DNA of 64,000 bases. It comes from Streptomyces halstedii (lineage in GTDB: Bacteria > Actinomycetota > Actinomycetes > Streptomycetales > Streptomycetaceae). The translations under genes were made by a program, and so were the position numbers. The notes under the pieces are model-generated. The model saw only the letters and a program-made list of their open reading frames with translations, made no database searches and was not told the DNA's origin. The stretch covers positions 62,001 to 126,000 of the forward strand of contig JOAZ01000017.1 of the NCBI GenBank assembly GCA_000720535.1, read 5' to 3'. Of the stretch, positions 24,307 through 33,311 are shown in pieces (position 1 is the first letter of the stretch; every line of letters starts with the position of its first letter).

Positions 24307-25344
24307 TCAGCCGCGGTTGGCCCAGATGTTGGTGCTCGCGGTGTCCACCGCGAAGGTGTCGATCTCCCTCAGCTCCTCCGCCGTCAGCGCCGGGGCGCCG
24401 AGCGCGGCCACGTTCTCCTCCAGCTGCCGGACGCTCGACGCGCCGATCAGGGCCGAGGTCATACGGCTGTCCCGCAGCACCCAGGTGAGCGCGAGCTGGG
24501 CGAGGGACTGGCCGCGGCCCGCCGCGATGTCGTTCAGTCCGCGCAGACGGCGGACCATCTCCTCGGAGAGCAGGCCCGGGTCGAGGGACTTGCCCTGGCT
24601 GGCGCGTGACCCCTCCGGGATGCCCGCGAGGTACTTGCCGGTGAGCAGTCCCTGGGCGAGCGGGGCGAAGGAGATGCAGCCCAAACCGGCCGCCTCCAGC
24701 GCGTCGAGGAGCCCGTCCGTCTCGGTCCAGCGGTTCACCATGGAGTAGGAGGGCTGGTGGATCAGGGCCGGCACGCCCATCTCCCGGAGCAGCCGCGCGG
24801 CCTCGGTGGTCTGCGCGGCGTCGTAGGAGGACACCCCGACGTACAGCGCCTTGCCCTGGTGCACGGCGGAGGCGAGCGCCCCCATCGTCTCCTCCAGGGG
24901 CGTGTGCGGGTCGAAGCGGTGCGAGTAGAAGATGTCGACGTGGTCGAGGCGCATCCGCTTCAGCGAGGCGTCGAGCGAGGACAGCAGATATTTACGGGAC
25001 CCCCACTCGCCGTACGGGCCGGGGTGCATCAGGTATCCGGCCTTGGTGGAGATGATCAGCTCGTCCCGGTACGGCGCGAAGTCCTGGTGGAAGAGCGTGC
25101 CGAAGTTCAGCTCGGCGGAGCCGGGCGGCGGGCCGTAGTTGTTGGCCAGGTCGAAGTGGGTCACGCCGAGGTCGAAGGCACGGCGCAGGATCGCCCGCTG
25201 GGAGTCCAGGGCGCGGTCGTCGCCGAAGTTGTGCCAGAGACCGAGGGAGACGGCCGGGAGCTTGAGGCCGCTGCGGCCGGTGCGTCGGTACTCCATGGAG
25301 TCGTAACGGGACGCGGCGGCACGGTAGTGGAGGGAATCAGTCAC
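24307..25344 (-). CDS. Aldo/keto reductase (YghZ/L-glyceraldehyde 3-phosphate reductase-like)
   Basis: A 345-residue TIM-barrel NADPH-dependent oxidoreductase. The catalytic tetrad is visible: Asp and Tyr in FDLANNYGPPPG, Lys in IISTKAGY and His in DIFYSHRFD. YRRTGRSGLKLPAVSLGLWHNFG is typical of the YghZ/MgrA subgroup. AAGGAGG sits 6 nt before the GTG at 25344, which decides the start over longer frames. It may detoxify aldehydes or methylglyoxal; the substrate is not proven. Confidence 0.92.
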   Translation of the reverse strand: MTDSLHYRAAASRYDSMEYRRTGRSGLKLPAVSLGLWHNFGDDRALDSQRAILRRAFDLGVTHFDLANNYGPPPGSAELNFGTLFHQDFAPYRDELIISTKAGYLMHPGPYGEWGSRKYLLSSLDASLKRMRLDHVDIFYSHRFDPHTPLEETMGALASAVHQGKALYVGVSSYDAAQTTEAARLLREMGVPALIHQPSYSMVNRWTETDGLLDALEAAGLGCISFAPLAQGLLTGKYLAGIPEGSRASQGKSLDPGLLSEEMVRRLRGLNDIAAGRGQSLAQLALTWVLRDSRMTSALIGASSVRQLEENVAALGAPALTAEELREIDTFAVDTASTNIWANRG

Positions 25345-25549
25345 GATTCCCTCCTTATCACGGAGTTGTGACAGACCGGGTTGGGCCCCTGTGACCCGGC
25401 CGCAGTAATGTGGCGGCTTCGGGAAAAGCCGGTCCGCGGTGTGCATACATAGGTGCGGGCTGTGTGGCGATCCCCCGGGGACGGCCCCGGACCCCCGGCG
25501 ACGGGGAGGGCGGGCCTGCGGCCCGTAAGGAACCGAGAGGGTGACTTCA

Positions 25550-26311
25550 GTGAACTTGCGCGACCTGGTGTACGGGCTCTACGCACGCCGGGTGGGAGGT
25601 CGCCTGGATCACGCCCAGGTGCCCAAGCACATCGGAGTCATCCTCGACGGGAACCGGCGGTGGGCCAAGGCGTCCGGCGGTTCGGCCGTGCAGGGCCACC
25701 AGGCGGGGGCCGACAAGATCTCCGAGCTCCTCGGCTGGTGCAGCGAGACCGATGTCGAGGTCGTCACGCTCTGGCTGCTGTCCACGGACAACTTCGACCG
25801 GCCCGAGGCGGAGCTCACCCCGCTGCTCCACATCATCGAGAACACCGTGCGCCAGCTGGCGGCGGACGGTCGGTGGCGGGTCCACCACGTGGGCACGCTC
25901 GATCTGCTGCCCCCGCAGACCCAGCTGGTGCTCAAGGAGGCGGAGGAGGCCACACGCGGCGTCGACGGGATAATCGTCAACGTCGCCGTCGGCTACGGCG
26001 GACGCCAGGAGATCGCCGACGCCGTCCGGTCCCTGCTGCTGGAGCACTCCGAGAAGGGCACGACCTTCGAGGAGCTGGCCGAGGTCGTCTCCACCGACCT
26101 CATCTCCGAGCACCTCTACACGCGCGGCCAGCCCGATCCCGACCTGGTGATCCGCACCAGCGGTGAGCAGCGGCTCTCGGGCTTCATGCTCTGGCAGAGC
26201 GCGCATTCGGAGTACTACTTCTGCGAGGTCTTCTGGCCGGCCTTCCGCAAGGTCGACTTCCTGCGGGCGCTGCGTGACTACGCCGCCCGCCACCGCCGCT
26301 ACGGCGCCTGA
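25550..26311 (+). CDS. uppS: Isoprenyl (undecaprenyl) diphosphate synthase
   Basis: A 253-residue cis-prenyltransferase that extends farnesyl diphosphate with isopentenyl diphosphate to make the lipid carrier for cell-wall synthesis. [14 protein letters not shown] holds the catalytic Asp and P-loop-like DGNRRW, and [23 protein letters not shown] holds the C-terminal substrate-binding residues. GAGAGGG lies about 8 nt before the GTG at 25550; a GTG 9 nt earlier is possible. Streptomyces usually carry two such enzymes, so chain length is not certain. Confidence 0.93.
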   Translation: MNLRDLVYGLYARRVGGRLDHAQVPKHIGVILDGNRRWAKASGGSAVQGHQAGADKISELLGWCSETDVEVVTLWLLSTDNFDRPEAELTPLLHIIENTVRQLAADGRWRVHHVGTLDLLPPQTQLVLKEAEEATRGVDGIIVNVAVGYGGRQEIADAVRSLLLEHSEKGTTFEELAEVVSTDLISEHLYTRGQPDPDLVIRTSGEQRLSGFMLWQSAHSEYYFCEVFWPAFRKVDFLRALRDYAARHRRYGA

Positions 26312-26876
26312 CCCCGAGTCCGGCCCGGCACCTGGGACCGCCCCTCCCGGTACCGGGCCCGGCGCCGCTCCCCGAACCCCGCCCGGTGCCGCGTGCCCGT
26401 ACCGGGCCCGGTGCCGCGGCCCCAGGGGGCGTCCCTGGGGCGCCCAGGATGTCCCCGGACCGGTCCGAGCCGATCCCCGCGCCCAGGGGCGTCCGAGCCG
26501 CCCTCCCGCACCCCCGGAGGCCCCTCCCGCACCCCCGGAGGCGCCCCACCCGTACCAGGGGGTCCGCCCACGCCCGGGGTGCCGCCTTACTCCGGACGGA
26601 CCCGATCGGCCGCATGACCGGCAGGACAGGGGGGAATATTCCTCTCAGGTCGATGTCCGGTCACCAGCCAGGCGGACGTCGCAGCCCAATGAGCGGCGCC
26701 CAGCCCGCTCGCCCGGGAGGCCCTTTGCACACGAAGGACCGCAGCCCCTGCGGCCGACGCGGAGGGCCGGTGTCCGGCCCGCGCTCGGGGCCCGAACCCG
26801 GTCCGTCCTCTTCCTTCGGGAAGTTCCGCGACCTCCGTCGCACTCCCCGACCTCGTCCGAGGGGGTACGTCCTTCC
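26312..26876. other. 565-bp GC-rich intergenic region with short repeats
   Basis: No convincing gene. It has repeated CCGGTACCGGGCCCGG-like blocks after the uppS stop and a 21-bp tandem duplication of a CCCCTCCCGCA...GGAGG unit near 26501-26542. The PhoH promoter should lie in its right part. Confidence 0.45.
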
Positions 26877-28199
26877 GTGGTGACCAGTACCAAGCGCCGC
26901 ATGTCCGACCGGCGCACCTATGTTCTCGACACCAGCGTCCTGCTGGCCGACCCCAACGCCATGACCCGGTTCGACGAGCACGAAGTGGTGCTGCCGATCG
27001 TCGTGGTCACGGAGCTGGAGGCCAAACGGCACCACCCCGAACTCGGCTACTTCGCCCGGCAGGCCCTGCGCCTGCTGGACGACTTCCGGGTGCGGTACGG
27101 CCGGCTGGACGCCCCGATCCCGCTCGGGGACCTGGGCGGTTCGCTCCGTGTCGAACTCAACCACTCCGATCCCGGCGTCCTGCCCGCCGGCTACCGGTTG
27201 GGGGACAACGACTCACGGATCCTCGCGGTCGCGCGCAATCTCCAGGCCGAGGGGTACGACGTCACCGTCGTCTCCAAGGACCTCCCGCTGAGGATCAAGG
27301 CGTCCTCGGTCGGCCTCCTCGCCGAGGAGTACCGCGCCGAACTCGCCATCACGGACTCCGGCTGGACGGGCATGGCCGAACTGGCCCTCACCGCCGAGCA
27401 GGTCGACCTGCTGTTCACCGAGGAGACGCTGTACGTCCCCGAGGCCGCCGCGTACCCGGTGCACACCGGGCTGGTCCTCCAGTCCGAGCGCGGCAAGGCG
27501 CTCGGCCGGGTCACGGCCGAGGGCAACGTACGCCTCGTCCGCGGCGACCGGGAGGCGTTCGGGATCCACGGGCGCAGCGCCGAGCAGCGCGTCGCGCTCG
27601 ACCTGCTCCTGGACCCGGACGTCGGCATCGTCTCGATGGGCGGCCGGGCCGGCACCGGTAAGTCGGCGCTGGCGCTCTGCGCGGGCCTGGAGGCCGTGCT
27701 GGAGCGCAGGCAGCACCAGAAGGTGATGGTCTTCCGCCCGTTGTACGCGGTCGGCGGGCAGGAGCTCGGCTACCTTCCCGGTACCGAGGCCGAGAAGATG
27801 AGCCCCTGGGCGCAGGCCGTCTTCGACACGCTCTCGGCGGTCGCCGGACGCGAGGTCATCGAAGAGGTGCTGGGGCGCGGGATGCTGGAGATCCTGCCGC
27901 TCACCCACATCCGGGGCCGCTCGCTGCACGACGCGTTCGTGATCGTGGACGAGGCCCAGTCGCTCGAACGGAACGTGCTGCTGACCGTGTTGTCCCGGAT
28001 CGGGGCCAACTCGCGTGTCGTGCTCACCCATGACGTGGCCCAGCGGGACAACCTCCGGGTCGGCCGGTACGACGGAGTCGTCGCCGTCGTCGAGAAGCTG
28101 AAGGGTCATCCGCTCTTCGCGCACGTCACGCTCACCCGGTCCGAGCGTTCACCGATCGCCGCGCTGGTGACCGAAATGCTGGAGGAAGGCCACATCTGA
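26877..28199 (+). CDS. PIN domain-PhoH fusion ATPase (PhoH2-type)
   Basis: A 440-residue fusion. The N-terminal PIN nuclease domain starts [12 protein letters not shown] with further acidic residues ([22 protein letters not shown]). The C-terminal PhoH ATPase has Walker [12 protein letters not shown] and Walker B VIVDEAQS with [11 protein letters not shown]. Actinobacterial PhoH2 proteins are reported RNA helicase/ribonucleases, so a role in RNA processing is likely. Two adjacent GTG codons (26877 and 26880) precede TSTKRRM; the first was taken. A much longer in-frame extension to 26163 is low-complexity and overlaps uppS, so it was rejected. Confidence 0.9.
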   Translation: MVTSTKRRMSDRRTYVLDTSVLLADPNAMTRFDEHEVVLPIVVVTELEAKRHHPELGYFARQALRLLDDFRVRYGRLDAPIPLGDLGGSLRVELNHSDPGVLPAGYRLGDNDSRILAVARNLQAEGYDVTVVSKDLPLRIKASSVGLLAEEYRAELAITDSGWTGMAELALTAEQVDLLFTEETLYVPEAAAYPVHTGLVLQSERGKALGRVTAEGNVRLVRGDREAFGIHGRSAEQRVALDLLLDPDVGIVSMGGRAGTGKSALALCAGLEAVLERRQHQKVMVFRPLYAVGGQELGYLPGTEAEKMSPWAQAVFDTLSAVAGREVIEEVLGRGMLEILPLTHIRGRSLHDAFVIVDEAQSLERNVLLTVLSRIGANSRVVLTHDVAQRDNLRVGRYDGVVAVVEKLKGHPLFAHVTLTRSERSPIAALVTEMLEEGHI

Positions 28200-28214
28200 C
28201 AGGAAACGTCCGGT

Positions 28215-28257
28215 CGATGCCGCCCGGCGGGCGAAGGATCCTAGCCGGGCGGCATCG
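28215..28257 (+). terminator. Strong stem-loop after the PIN-PhoH gene
   Basis: Perfect 14-bp arms (CGATGCCGCCCGGC / GCCGGGCGGCATCG) separated by 15 nt, starting 15 nt after the stop. No T-run. Confidence 0.8.
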
Positions 28258-28589
28258 TGCTGCGCCGTCATTTCCGGAAAACACATGCTCCAAACGAGGT
28301 GTGACCTTTCCCACGCGACACAGAATTGCAACAGCGCGTGTCTCTCCGGCAGAGTCTTGCTTCCGTCAGGCCCCGCATACGGCACTCGGGCACCTCCTGG
28401 AGGTCCCACGCACCACACAACTCAACACTCGTCGTCCGTATGCCGCCCGCGAGCACCACGCGGCGCTTCCGTGAGGAAGTCGCCCACCGGGCCCGTGTCT
28501 CCCGTGACCCAAGCAGTAGGGAGGCCAGCGCCAGGGGCACATTGCGCCCGCGAGGTCACCTGAAGCGGGCGACGCTGGAAGGACACCGT
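28258..28589 (+). promoter_or_regulatory. Long leader/upstream region of the transglycosylase-like gene
   Basis: About 330 bp between the PhoH terminator and the GTG at 28590. Cell-wall lytic genes in Streptomyces often have c-di-AMP (ydaO-type) riboswitch leaders, but I do not find the conserved ydaO core here. The region could still carry a structured leader. Promoter position is not resolved. Confidence 0.35.
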
Positions 28590-29300
28590 GTGAGCCGGAT
28601 CTCGGTCCGGGGGTTCGCCGTGGCATCCGCCACCGCGGTCACCACCGTAGGCGCCGTCGTAGGCGTTGCTTCGGGCAGCACTCCCGCTGCCGACGACAAC
28701 AACTTCGAGGCGGCCGCAGCCGACACCACGCTGCTCGCAGACATCCCCGCGGGCCAGCAGGCCCAGGTCCAGACCGCCTCGCTGACGCAGCAGGCCGACG
28801 CGCAGGCCTCCGCGGCCGACGCCGCCGCCAAGAAGTCCGCCGAGGAGACGGCTCGCGTCCAGGCCGCCAAGGACGCCAAGTCCAAGAAGCAGGCGGCCGA
28901 GGACAAGCTGGAGGAAGAGCGCAAGGAGAAGGAGCGCAAGGCCGAGGAGGAGCGCGCCAGCCGGTCCTCGGTCCGCGACGCCTCCTCGTTCTCCGCCAAG
29001 GGCTCCTACACCGTGGCCGAGGTCCAGGCGATGGCCCGTCAGATGGTCCCGGCCGACCAGTTCCAGTGCTTCAGCAACATCGTGGACCACGAGTCGACCT
29101 GGAACTACCTGGCGGTCAACCCGTCCTCCGGCGCCTACGGTCTCGTGCAGGCCTACCCCGGCAACAAGATGGCCTCCGCCGGCGCCGACTGGCAGACCAA
29201 CCCGGCCACCCAGATCAAGTGGGGCCTCAGCTACATGAACGGACGTTACGGCAGCCCGTGCGGCGCCTGGTCCTTCTGGTTGGAGCACCAGTCGTACTGA
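28590..29300 (+). CDS. Secreted lytic transglycosylase-like protein with coiled coil
   Basis: A 236-residue exported protein. The signal-like N-terminus is SRISVRGFAVASATAVTTVGAVVGVASG. A charged Ala/Glu/Lys coiled coil (about 95-140, KSKKQAAEDKLEEERKEKER) follows. The C-terminal SLT-type lysozyme fold reads QCFSNIVDHESTWNYLAVNPSSGAYGLVQAYPGNKMASAGADW, with the catalytic Glu in DHESTW, and ends GAWSFWLEHQSY. It would cleave peptidoglycan outside the cell. GGAAGG before the GTG at 28590 decides the start. It is flanked by strong terminators, so it is monocistronic. Confidence 0.9.
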   Translation: MSRISVRGFAVASATAVTTVGAVVGVASGSTPAADDNNFEAAAADTTLLADIPAGQQAQVQTASLTQQADAQASAADAAAKKSAEETARVQAAKDAKSKKQAAEDKLEEERKEKERKAEEERASRSSVRDASSFSAKGSYTVAEVQAMARQMVPADQFQCFSNIVDHESTWNYLAVNPSSGAYGLVQAYPGNKMASAGADWQTNPATQIKWGLSYMNGRYGSPCGAWSFWLEHQSY

Positions 29301-29333
29301 GCAGACCGGCCGAGGCTCCCGCTCAACCCCGAG

Positions 29334-29368
29334 AAGCCCCGCACCGTCCTACGGTGCGGGGCTTTCGT
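29334..29368 (+). terminator. Rho-independent-like terminator
   Basis: Perfect 14-bp arms (AAGCCCCGCACCGT / ACGGTGCGGGGCTT) with a 3-nt loop, 33 nt after the transglycosylase stop. Confidence 0.9.
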
Positions 29369-29432
29369 GTGTACGGTCGATTCGAACAACTCCGGGGGCG
29401 TGATGGGAGCAGGCGGGGGAAGGGGAAACGTC

Positions 29433-30845
29433 ATGTCTAAACTTCCGGGGTGGCTCGGCCGGTTGGGCGCCGGACTCACCGAGATCGGGGCGCGTCTGGA
29501 AGAACGCCGCGCCGAGGGCGAGCACGAGGCGGACGAGGACGTGGCCGACGCGAGTCCCGCCCCCTCGACGCAGGCCGCCGTCGCCGACCAGGTGCCGCGC
29601 CCGCCCGACTACGCGCCCTCCGTCGCCGCCCGGCCCGATCCGGTCGTCGTCATCCCCTGGGGGATGCGCGTCGCCGCGGAGGCGGGCTGGCGGCTGCTGG
29701 TGCTGGCCGGCACGCTCTGGGTGCTCATGCGCGTGATCAGCGCCGTCCAACTGGTCGTCCTGGCCTTCGTCGCGGCCCTGCTGGTGACGGCGGTCCTCCA
29801 GCCCACCGTCGTACGGCTCAAGCGCCTCGGACTGCCCCGCGGGCTCGCGACCGCCGTCACCGCCGTGCTCGGCTTCGTCCTGATCGGCCTGGTCGGCTGG
29901 TTCGTGGTGTGGCAGGTGATGGACAACCTGGACACCCTCTCCGACCGGGTCCGGGACGGTATCGAGGAGTTGAAGCGCTGGCTGCTGGACAGCCCGTTCC
30001 ACGTCACCGAACAGCAGATCAACGACGTCGCCAAGAACCTCAGCGACACCATCGGCACCAACACCGAGGAGATAACCTCCGCGGGACTCCAAGGCGTCAC
30101 CGTGATGGTGGAGTTCCTCACCGGTCTGCTGCTGGCGATGTTCTCGACGCTCTTCCTGCTCTACGACGGCCGGCGCATCTGGGAGTGGTTCCTCAAGCTG
30201 GTGCCCGCCCAGGCCCGGCCGGGGGTGGCCGGTGCCGGTCCGCGCGCCTGGCGCACGCTGACCGCCTACGTGCGGGGCACGGTCATCGTCGCCCTGATCG
30301 ACGCGATCTTCATCGGGCTCGGGATCTACTTCCTCGACGTACCGATGGCGGTGCCGCTGGCCGTCTTCATCTTCCTCTTCGCCTTCATCCCGCTGGTCGG
30401 CGCCGTGGTCTCCGGGGCGCTCGCCGTGGTCGTCGCGCTGGTCACCCAGGGCGTGTTCACCGCGCTGATGGTGCTGATCGTGGTGCTGGCCGTGCAGCAG
30501 ATCGAGGGCCACATCCTCCAGCCGTTCATCCTCGGGCGCGCGGTGCGCGTCCACCCGCTGGCCGTGGTCCTGTCGGTCGCCGCGGGCGGCATGATCGCGG
30601 GCATCGGCGGTGCGGTCGTCGCCGTGCCCCTGGTGGCCGTGACCAACACGGTGGTCGGCTATCTGCGGGCGTACGGGCGGGAGTCCGCGCTGCGGCACGC
30701 GCCCCGGCCGCACGGTGCCACCGCGATCGCGGTTTCGCCGACCGAGGCGTCGGGCATCCCGTCGGCGGACCGCCCCGAGCGTCGCGACCGGGGGGACCGC
30801 CCGGAGCCGGACGGCGGCGCGGACGGCGAGCCGAAGCAGCACTGA
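29433..30845 (+). CDS. AI-2E family transporter (PerM/TqsA-type permease)
   Basis: A 470-residue membrane protein with seven or eight helices. A charged N-terminal region of about 70 residues precedes the first helix. The family core includes LVVLAFVAALLVTAVLQPTV and, in the second half, DVPMAVPLAVFIFLFAFIPLVGAVVSG and QQIEGHILQPFILGRAVRVHPLAVVLS, the most conserved signature. The C-terminal tail of about 55 residues is hydrophilic. GGAAGGGGAAA precedes the ATG. Members export diverse substrates or act as cation antiporters; the substrate here is unknown. Confidence 0.88.
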   Translation: MSKLPGWLGRLGAGLTEIGARLEERRAEGEHEADEDVADASPAPSTQAAVADQVPRPPDYAPSVAARPDPVVVIPWGMRVAAEAGWRLLVLAGTLWVLMRVISAVQLVVLAFVAALLVTAVLQPTVVRLKRLGLPRGLATAVTAVLGFVLIGLVGWFVVWQVMDNLDTLSDRVRDGIEELKRWLLDSPFHVTEQQINDVAKNLSDTIGTNTEEITSAGLQGVTVMVEFLTGLLLAMFSTLFLLYDGRRIWEWFLKLVPAQARPGVAGAGPRAWRTLTAYVRGTVIVALIDAIFIGLGIYFLDVPMAVPLAVFIFLFAFIPLVGAVVSGALAVVVALVTQGVFTALMVLIVVLAVQQIEGHILQPFILGRAVRVHPLAVVLSVAAGGMIAGIGGAVVAVPLVAVTNTVVGYLRAYGRESALRHAPRPHGATAIAVSPTEASGIPSADRPERRDRGDRPEPDGGADGEPKQH

Positions 30846-30949
30846 GGCCCCGCGTACGGCGGCGAGCCCCCGGCGAGGACGCCCGCGTACCAGGAGGGGC
30901 GGCACCCACGGGCCCGCACACACCGTGGGCACCGCACGAGGACATACGC

Positions 30950-30993
30950 ACGAGAGGCCCCGCGGACGGTCGGTCGTCCGCGGGGCCCTCTCG
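30950..30993. terminator. Bidirectional terminator between convergent genes
   Basis: Arms of 17-18 bp (CGAGAGGCCCCGCGGAC / GTCCGCGGGGCCCTCTCG, one bulge) around an 8-nt loop, between the AI-2E permease and ahpD. Confidence 0.85.
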
Positions 30994-31018
30994 TGCAACG
31001 GTACTGCCTGTACCGGTC

Positions 31019-31555
31019 CTACTGCTCGGCGAGTACGGCCTCGGCCTCCAGGGTCACGCCGACCGCCTGGATCACTGAGGCGATCTTGACGGCTTCCTGG
31101 ACGGTCTCGCGGTCCACGCCGGCCTTGCGCAGCACCTGCTCGTGGGAGTCGAGGCACTGGCCGCAGCCGTTGATCGCGGAGACGGCGAGCGACCACAGCT
31201 CGAAGTCGACCTTCTCCACGCCCGGCTTGCCGATGACGTTCATCCGCAGGCCCGCGCGGAGGTTTCCGTACTCGGGGTCCGACAGCAGGTGCCGGGTGCG
31301 GTAGAAGACGTTGTTCATCGCCATGACGGCGGCCGCCGCCTTCGCCGCGGTGTAGGCCTCCGCGGAGAGGTTGGCCTTGGCCTCCGGCTCCAGCTCGCGG
31401 AGCACCTTCGGCGAGCGCGAGGCGATCGCGCAGGCCAGGACGGTGCCCCAGAGCTGCTGCTGGGGGAGCTCGCTGTTGCCGATGACCGAACCGAGGTTCA
31501 GCTTCAGGTCCTTGGCGAAGTCCGGTATGGCGGACTTGAGTTCGTCGAGTGCCAT
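31019..31555 (-). CDS. ahpD: Alkyl hydroperoxidase AhpD
   Basis: A 178-residue AhpD with the redox motif CGQCLDSHE (the CxxC plus His of the proton relay). AhpD reduces oxidised AhpC, in mycobacteria via a dihydrolipoamide-dependent adaptor, replacing the AhpF used by enteric bacteria. It follows ahpC by 12 nt on the same strand. Family length and motifs are complete. Confidence 0.96.
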   Translation of the reverse strand: MALDELKSAIPDFAKDLKLNLGSVIGNSELPQQQLWGTVLACAIASRSPKVLRELEPEAKANLSAEAYTAAKAAAAVMAMNNVFYRTRHLLSDPEYGNLRAGLRMNVIGKPGVEKVDFELWSLAVSAINGCGQCLDSHEQVLRKAGVDRETVQEAVKIASVIQAVGVTLEAEAVLAEQ

Positions 31556-31567
31556 GTCCGTATCAGC

Positions 31568-32122
31568 TCACTCGCCCGAGAGGAGCGCGACCGGGTCGAG
31601 GGTGTTCTCGCCCTTGGTCCAGTTGCACGGGCACAGCTCGTCGGTCTGGAGGGCGTCGAGGACCCGCAGGACCTCCTTGGGGTTACGGCCCACGGAACCG
31701 GCGGTCACCATCGTGAACTGGATCTCGTTGTTCTGGTCGACGATGAAGACGGCGCGCTGGGCGAAGCCGTCCTCGCCCTCGATGCCGAGGTCGCGCATGA
31801 GCTCGTGCTTCGAGTCGGCCAGCATCGGGAAGGGCAGGTCGGTCAGGTCCGGGTGGTCCTTGCGCCAGGCGTGGTGCACGAACTCGGAGTCGCCGGAGAA
31901 GCCGAGGATCTGGGCGTCACGGTCGGCGAACTCGTCGTTCAGCTTGCCGAAGGCGGCGATCTCGGTGGGGCACACGAAGGTGAAGTCCTTCGGCCACGCG
32001 AAGACGATCTTCCACTTGCCCTCGTAGGTCTTGTGGTTGATCTGCTCGAACTCCTTGCCGCTCTCCAGCGACACACAAGCGGTCAGGTCGAACTCGGGGA
32101 ACTTGTCACCGACAGTGAGCAC
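31568..32122 (-). CDS. ahpC: Alkyl hydroperoxide reductase AhpC (2-Cys peroxiredoxin)
   Basis: A 184-residue peroxiredoxin reducing peroxides and probably peroxynitrite. The peroxidatic Cys51 lies in FTFVCPTE and the C-terminal CPCNW carries Cys164/Cys166, the three-cysteine pattern of actinobacterial AhpC. The GTG at 32122 has AAGGAG 5 nt upstream; the GTG 6 nt earlier overlaps that site and was rejected. It is divergent from oxyR across 132 bp, the classical OxyR-controlled arrangement. Confidence 0.96.
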   Translation of the reverse strand: MLTVGDKFPEFDLTACVSLESGKEFEQINHKTYEGKWKIVFAWPKDFTFVCPTEIAAFGKLNDEFADRDAQILGFSGDSEFVHHAWRKDHPDLTDLPFPMLADSKHELMRDLGIEGEDGFAQRAVFIVDQNNEIQFTMVTAGSVGRNPKEVLRVLDALQTDELCPCNWTKGENTLDPVALLSGE

Positions 32123-32254
32123 GCGCACTCCTTGCTGGATAGGAATTCCCTTTTTGGGGGACTTCCTGGGGGTTGGACTGGCTCCACCTTGGCACAGAGT
32201 GCATTGATCACGGAAATAGCTACACTCGCTCGTGGTGATCGGAGGTGCCTATCA
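32123..32254. promoter_or_regulatory. Divergent ahpC-oxyR control region
   Basis: A short, relatively AT-rich gap (32195-32230) holding promoters of both transcripts. A TACACT hexamer at 32221-32226 could serve oxyR. ATAGCTA nearby resembles a half-site of the OxyR box, but I cannot define a full operator. Confidence 0.55.
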
Positions 32255-33238
32255 GTGGGGTATGCAAATCAGGCCAACAGGGTCAAGCAGCCGAGTCTGT
32301 CCCAGTTGCGCGCCTTCGCGGCCGTGGCGGAGCATCTGCACTTCCGGGACGCGGCGGCAGCAATCGGGATGAGCCAGCCGGCGCTGTCCGGGGCCGTGTC
32401 CGCGCTGGAGGTGGCACTGGGTGTCCAGCTCATCGAGCGTACGACGCGCAAGGTGCTGCTGTCGCCCGCCGGGGAGCGGCTCGCGGCGCGGGCGGACGCC
32501 GTGCTGTCGGCCGTCGGTGAGCTGATGGAGGAGGCCGAGGCGGTACGGGCGCCGTTCACCGGGACGCTCCGGCTCGGGGTGATCCCGACCGTCGCCCCCT
32601 ATCTGCTGCCGACCGTGCTCAGGCTGGTGCACGAGCGCTATCCGGACCTCGACCTCCAGGTCCACGAGGAGCAGACCTCCTCGCTGCTGGACGGGCTGGC
32701 GGCCGGCCGGCTGGACCTGCTGCTGCTCGCCGTGCCACTCGGTGTGCCCGGCGTCAGCGAACTGCCCCTGTTCGACGAGGACTTCGTGCTCGTGACGGAG
32801 CGGGGCCACCGGCTGGGCGGGCGCAGCGGCATCCCCCGTGAGGTGCTGCGGGACCTGCCGCTGCTGCTGCTCGACGAGGGGCACTGCCTGCGTGACCAGG
32901 CACTGGACATCTGCCGGGAGGCCGGGCGCACCCAGGGCGGACCGGTGACGACGACCGCCGCCGGCCTCTCCACCCTGGTGCAGCTCGTGGCGGGCGGGCT
33001 CGGGGTGACCCTGCTGCCGCGTACGGCGGTGACGGTCGAGACCGGACGCAACGAGGCGCTGTCCACCGCCCACTTCGCCGACCCGGCCCCCTCCCGGCGG
33101 GTGGCGCTCGCGGTCCGGACGGGCACCGCGCGGTACGCGGAGTTCGAGGAGTTCGCGGCGGCCCTGCGCGAGGCGATGACGGTGCTGCCCGTCCGCACAC
33201 CGGACGGGAACACCGCCGACGCGACGACGGAGGGGTGA
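32255..33238 (+). CDS. oxyR: OxyR-type LysR-family peroxide sensor
   Basis: A 327-residue LysR regulator. The winged helix-turn-helix lies at about 14-72 (SLSQLRAFAAVAEHLHFRDAAAAIGMSQPALSGAVSALE). The effector domain contains GHCLRDQALDIC, placing Cys211 and Cys220 with the same spacing as the E. coli OxyR disulfide pair C199/C208. It should activate ahpCD when oxidised. GGAGG lies 9 nt upstream of the GTG. The C-terminal tail (TPDGNTADATTEG) is short and variable. Confidence 0.94.
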   Translation: MGYANQANRVKQPSLSQLRAFAAVAEHLHFRDAAAAIGMSQPALSGAVSALEVALGVQLIERTTRKVLLSPAGERLAARADAVLSAVGELMEEAEAVRAPFTGTLRLGVIPTVAPYLLPTVLRLVHERYPDLDLQVHEEQTSSLLDGLAAGRLDLLLLAVPLGVPGVSELPLFDEDFVLVTERGHRLGGRSGIPREVLRDLPLLLLDEGHCLRDQALDICREAGRTQGGPVTTTAAGLSTLVQLVAGGLGVTLLPRTAVTVETGRNEALSTAHFADPAPSRRVALAVRTGTARYAEFEEFAAALREAMTVLPVRTPDGNTADATTEG

Positions 33239-33311
33239 GCGCGCACCGGCTGCGACCGGTCCGCGCCCACCCCTGGGCGTTACTCCGTGTTCCGCGCGCG
33301 GGCTCGGCCCG

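Noticed and set aside
26163-26876. Upstream in-frame extension of the PIN-PhoH gene
   Set aside because: It overlaps uppS, is Pro/Arg-rich and has no ribosome site. Family proteins begin near TSTKRRM.
28258-28589. ydaO-type c-di-AMP riboswitch before the transglycosylase-like gene
   Set aside because: The conserved core blocks of the motif could not be found by eye.
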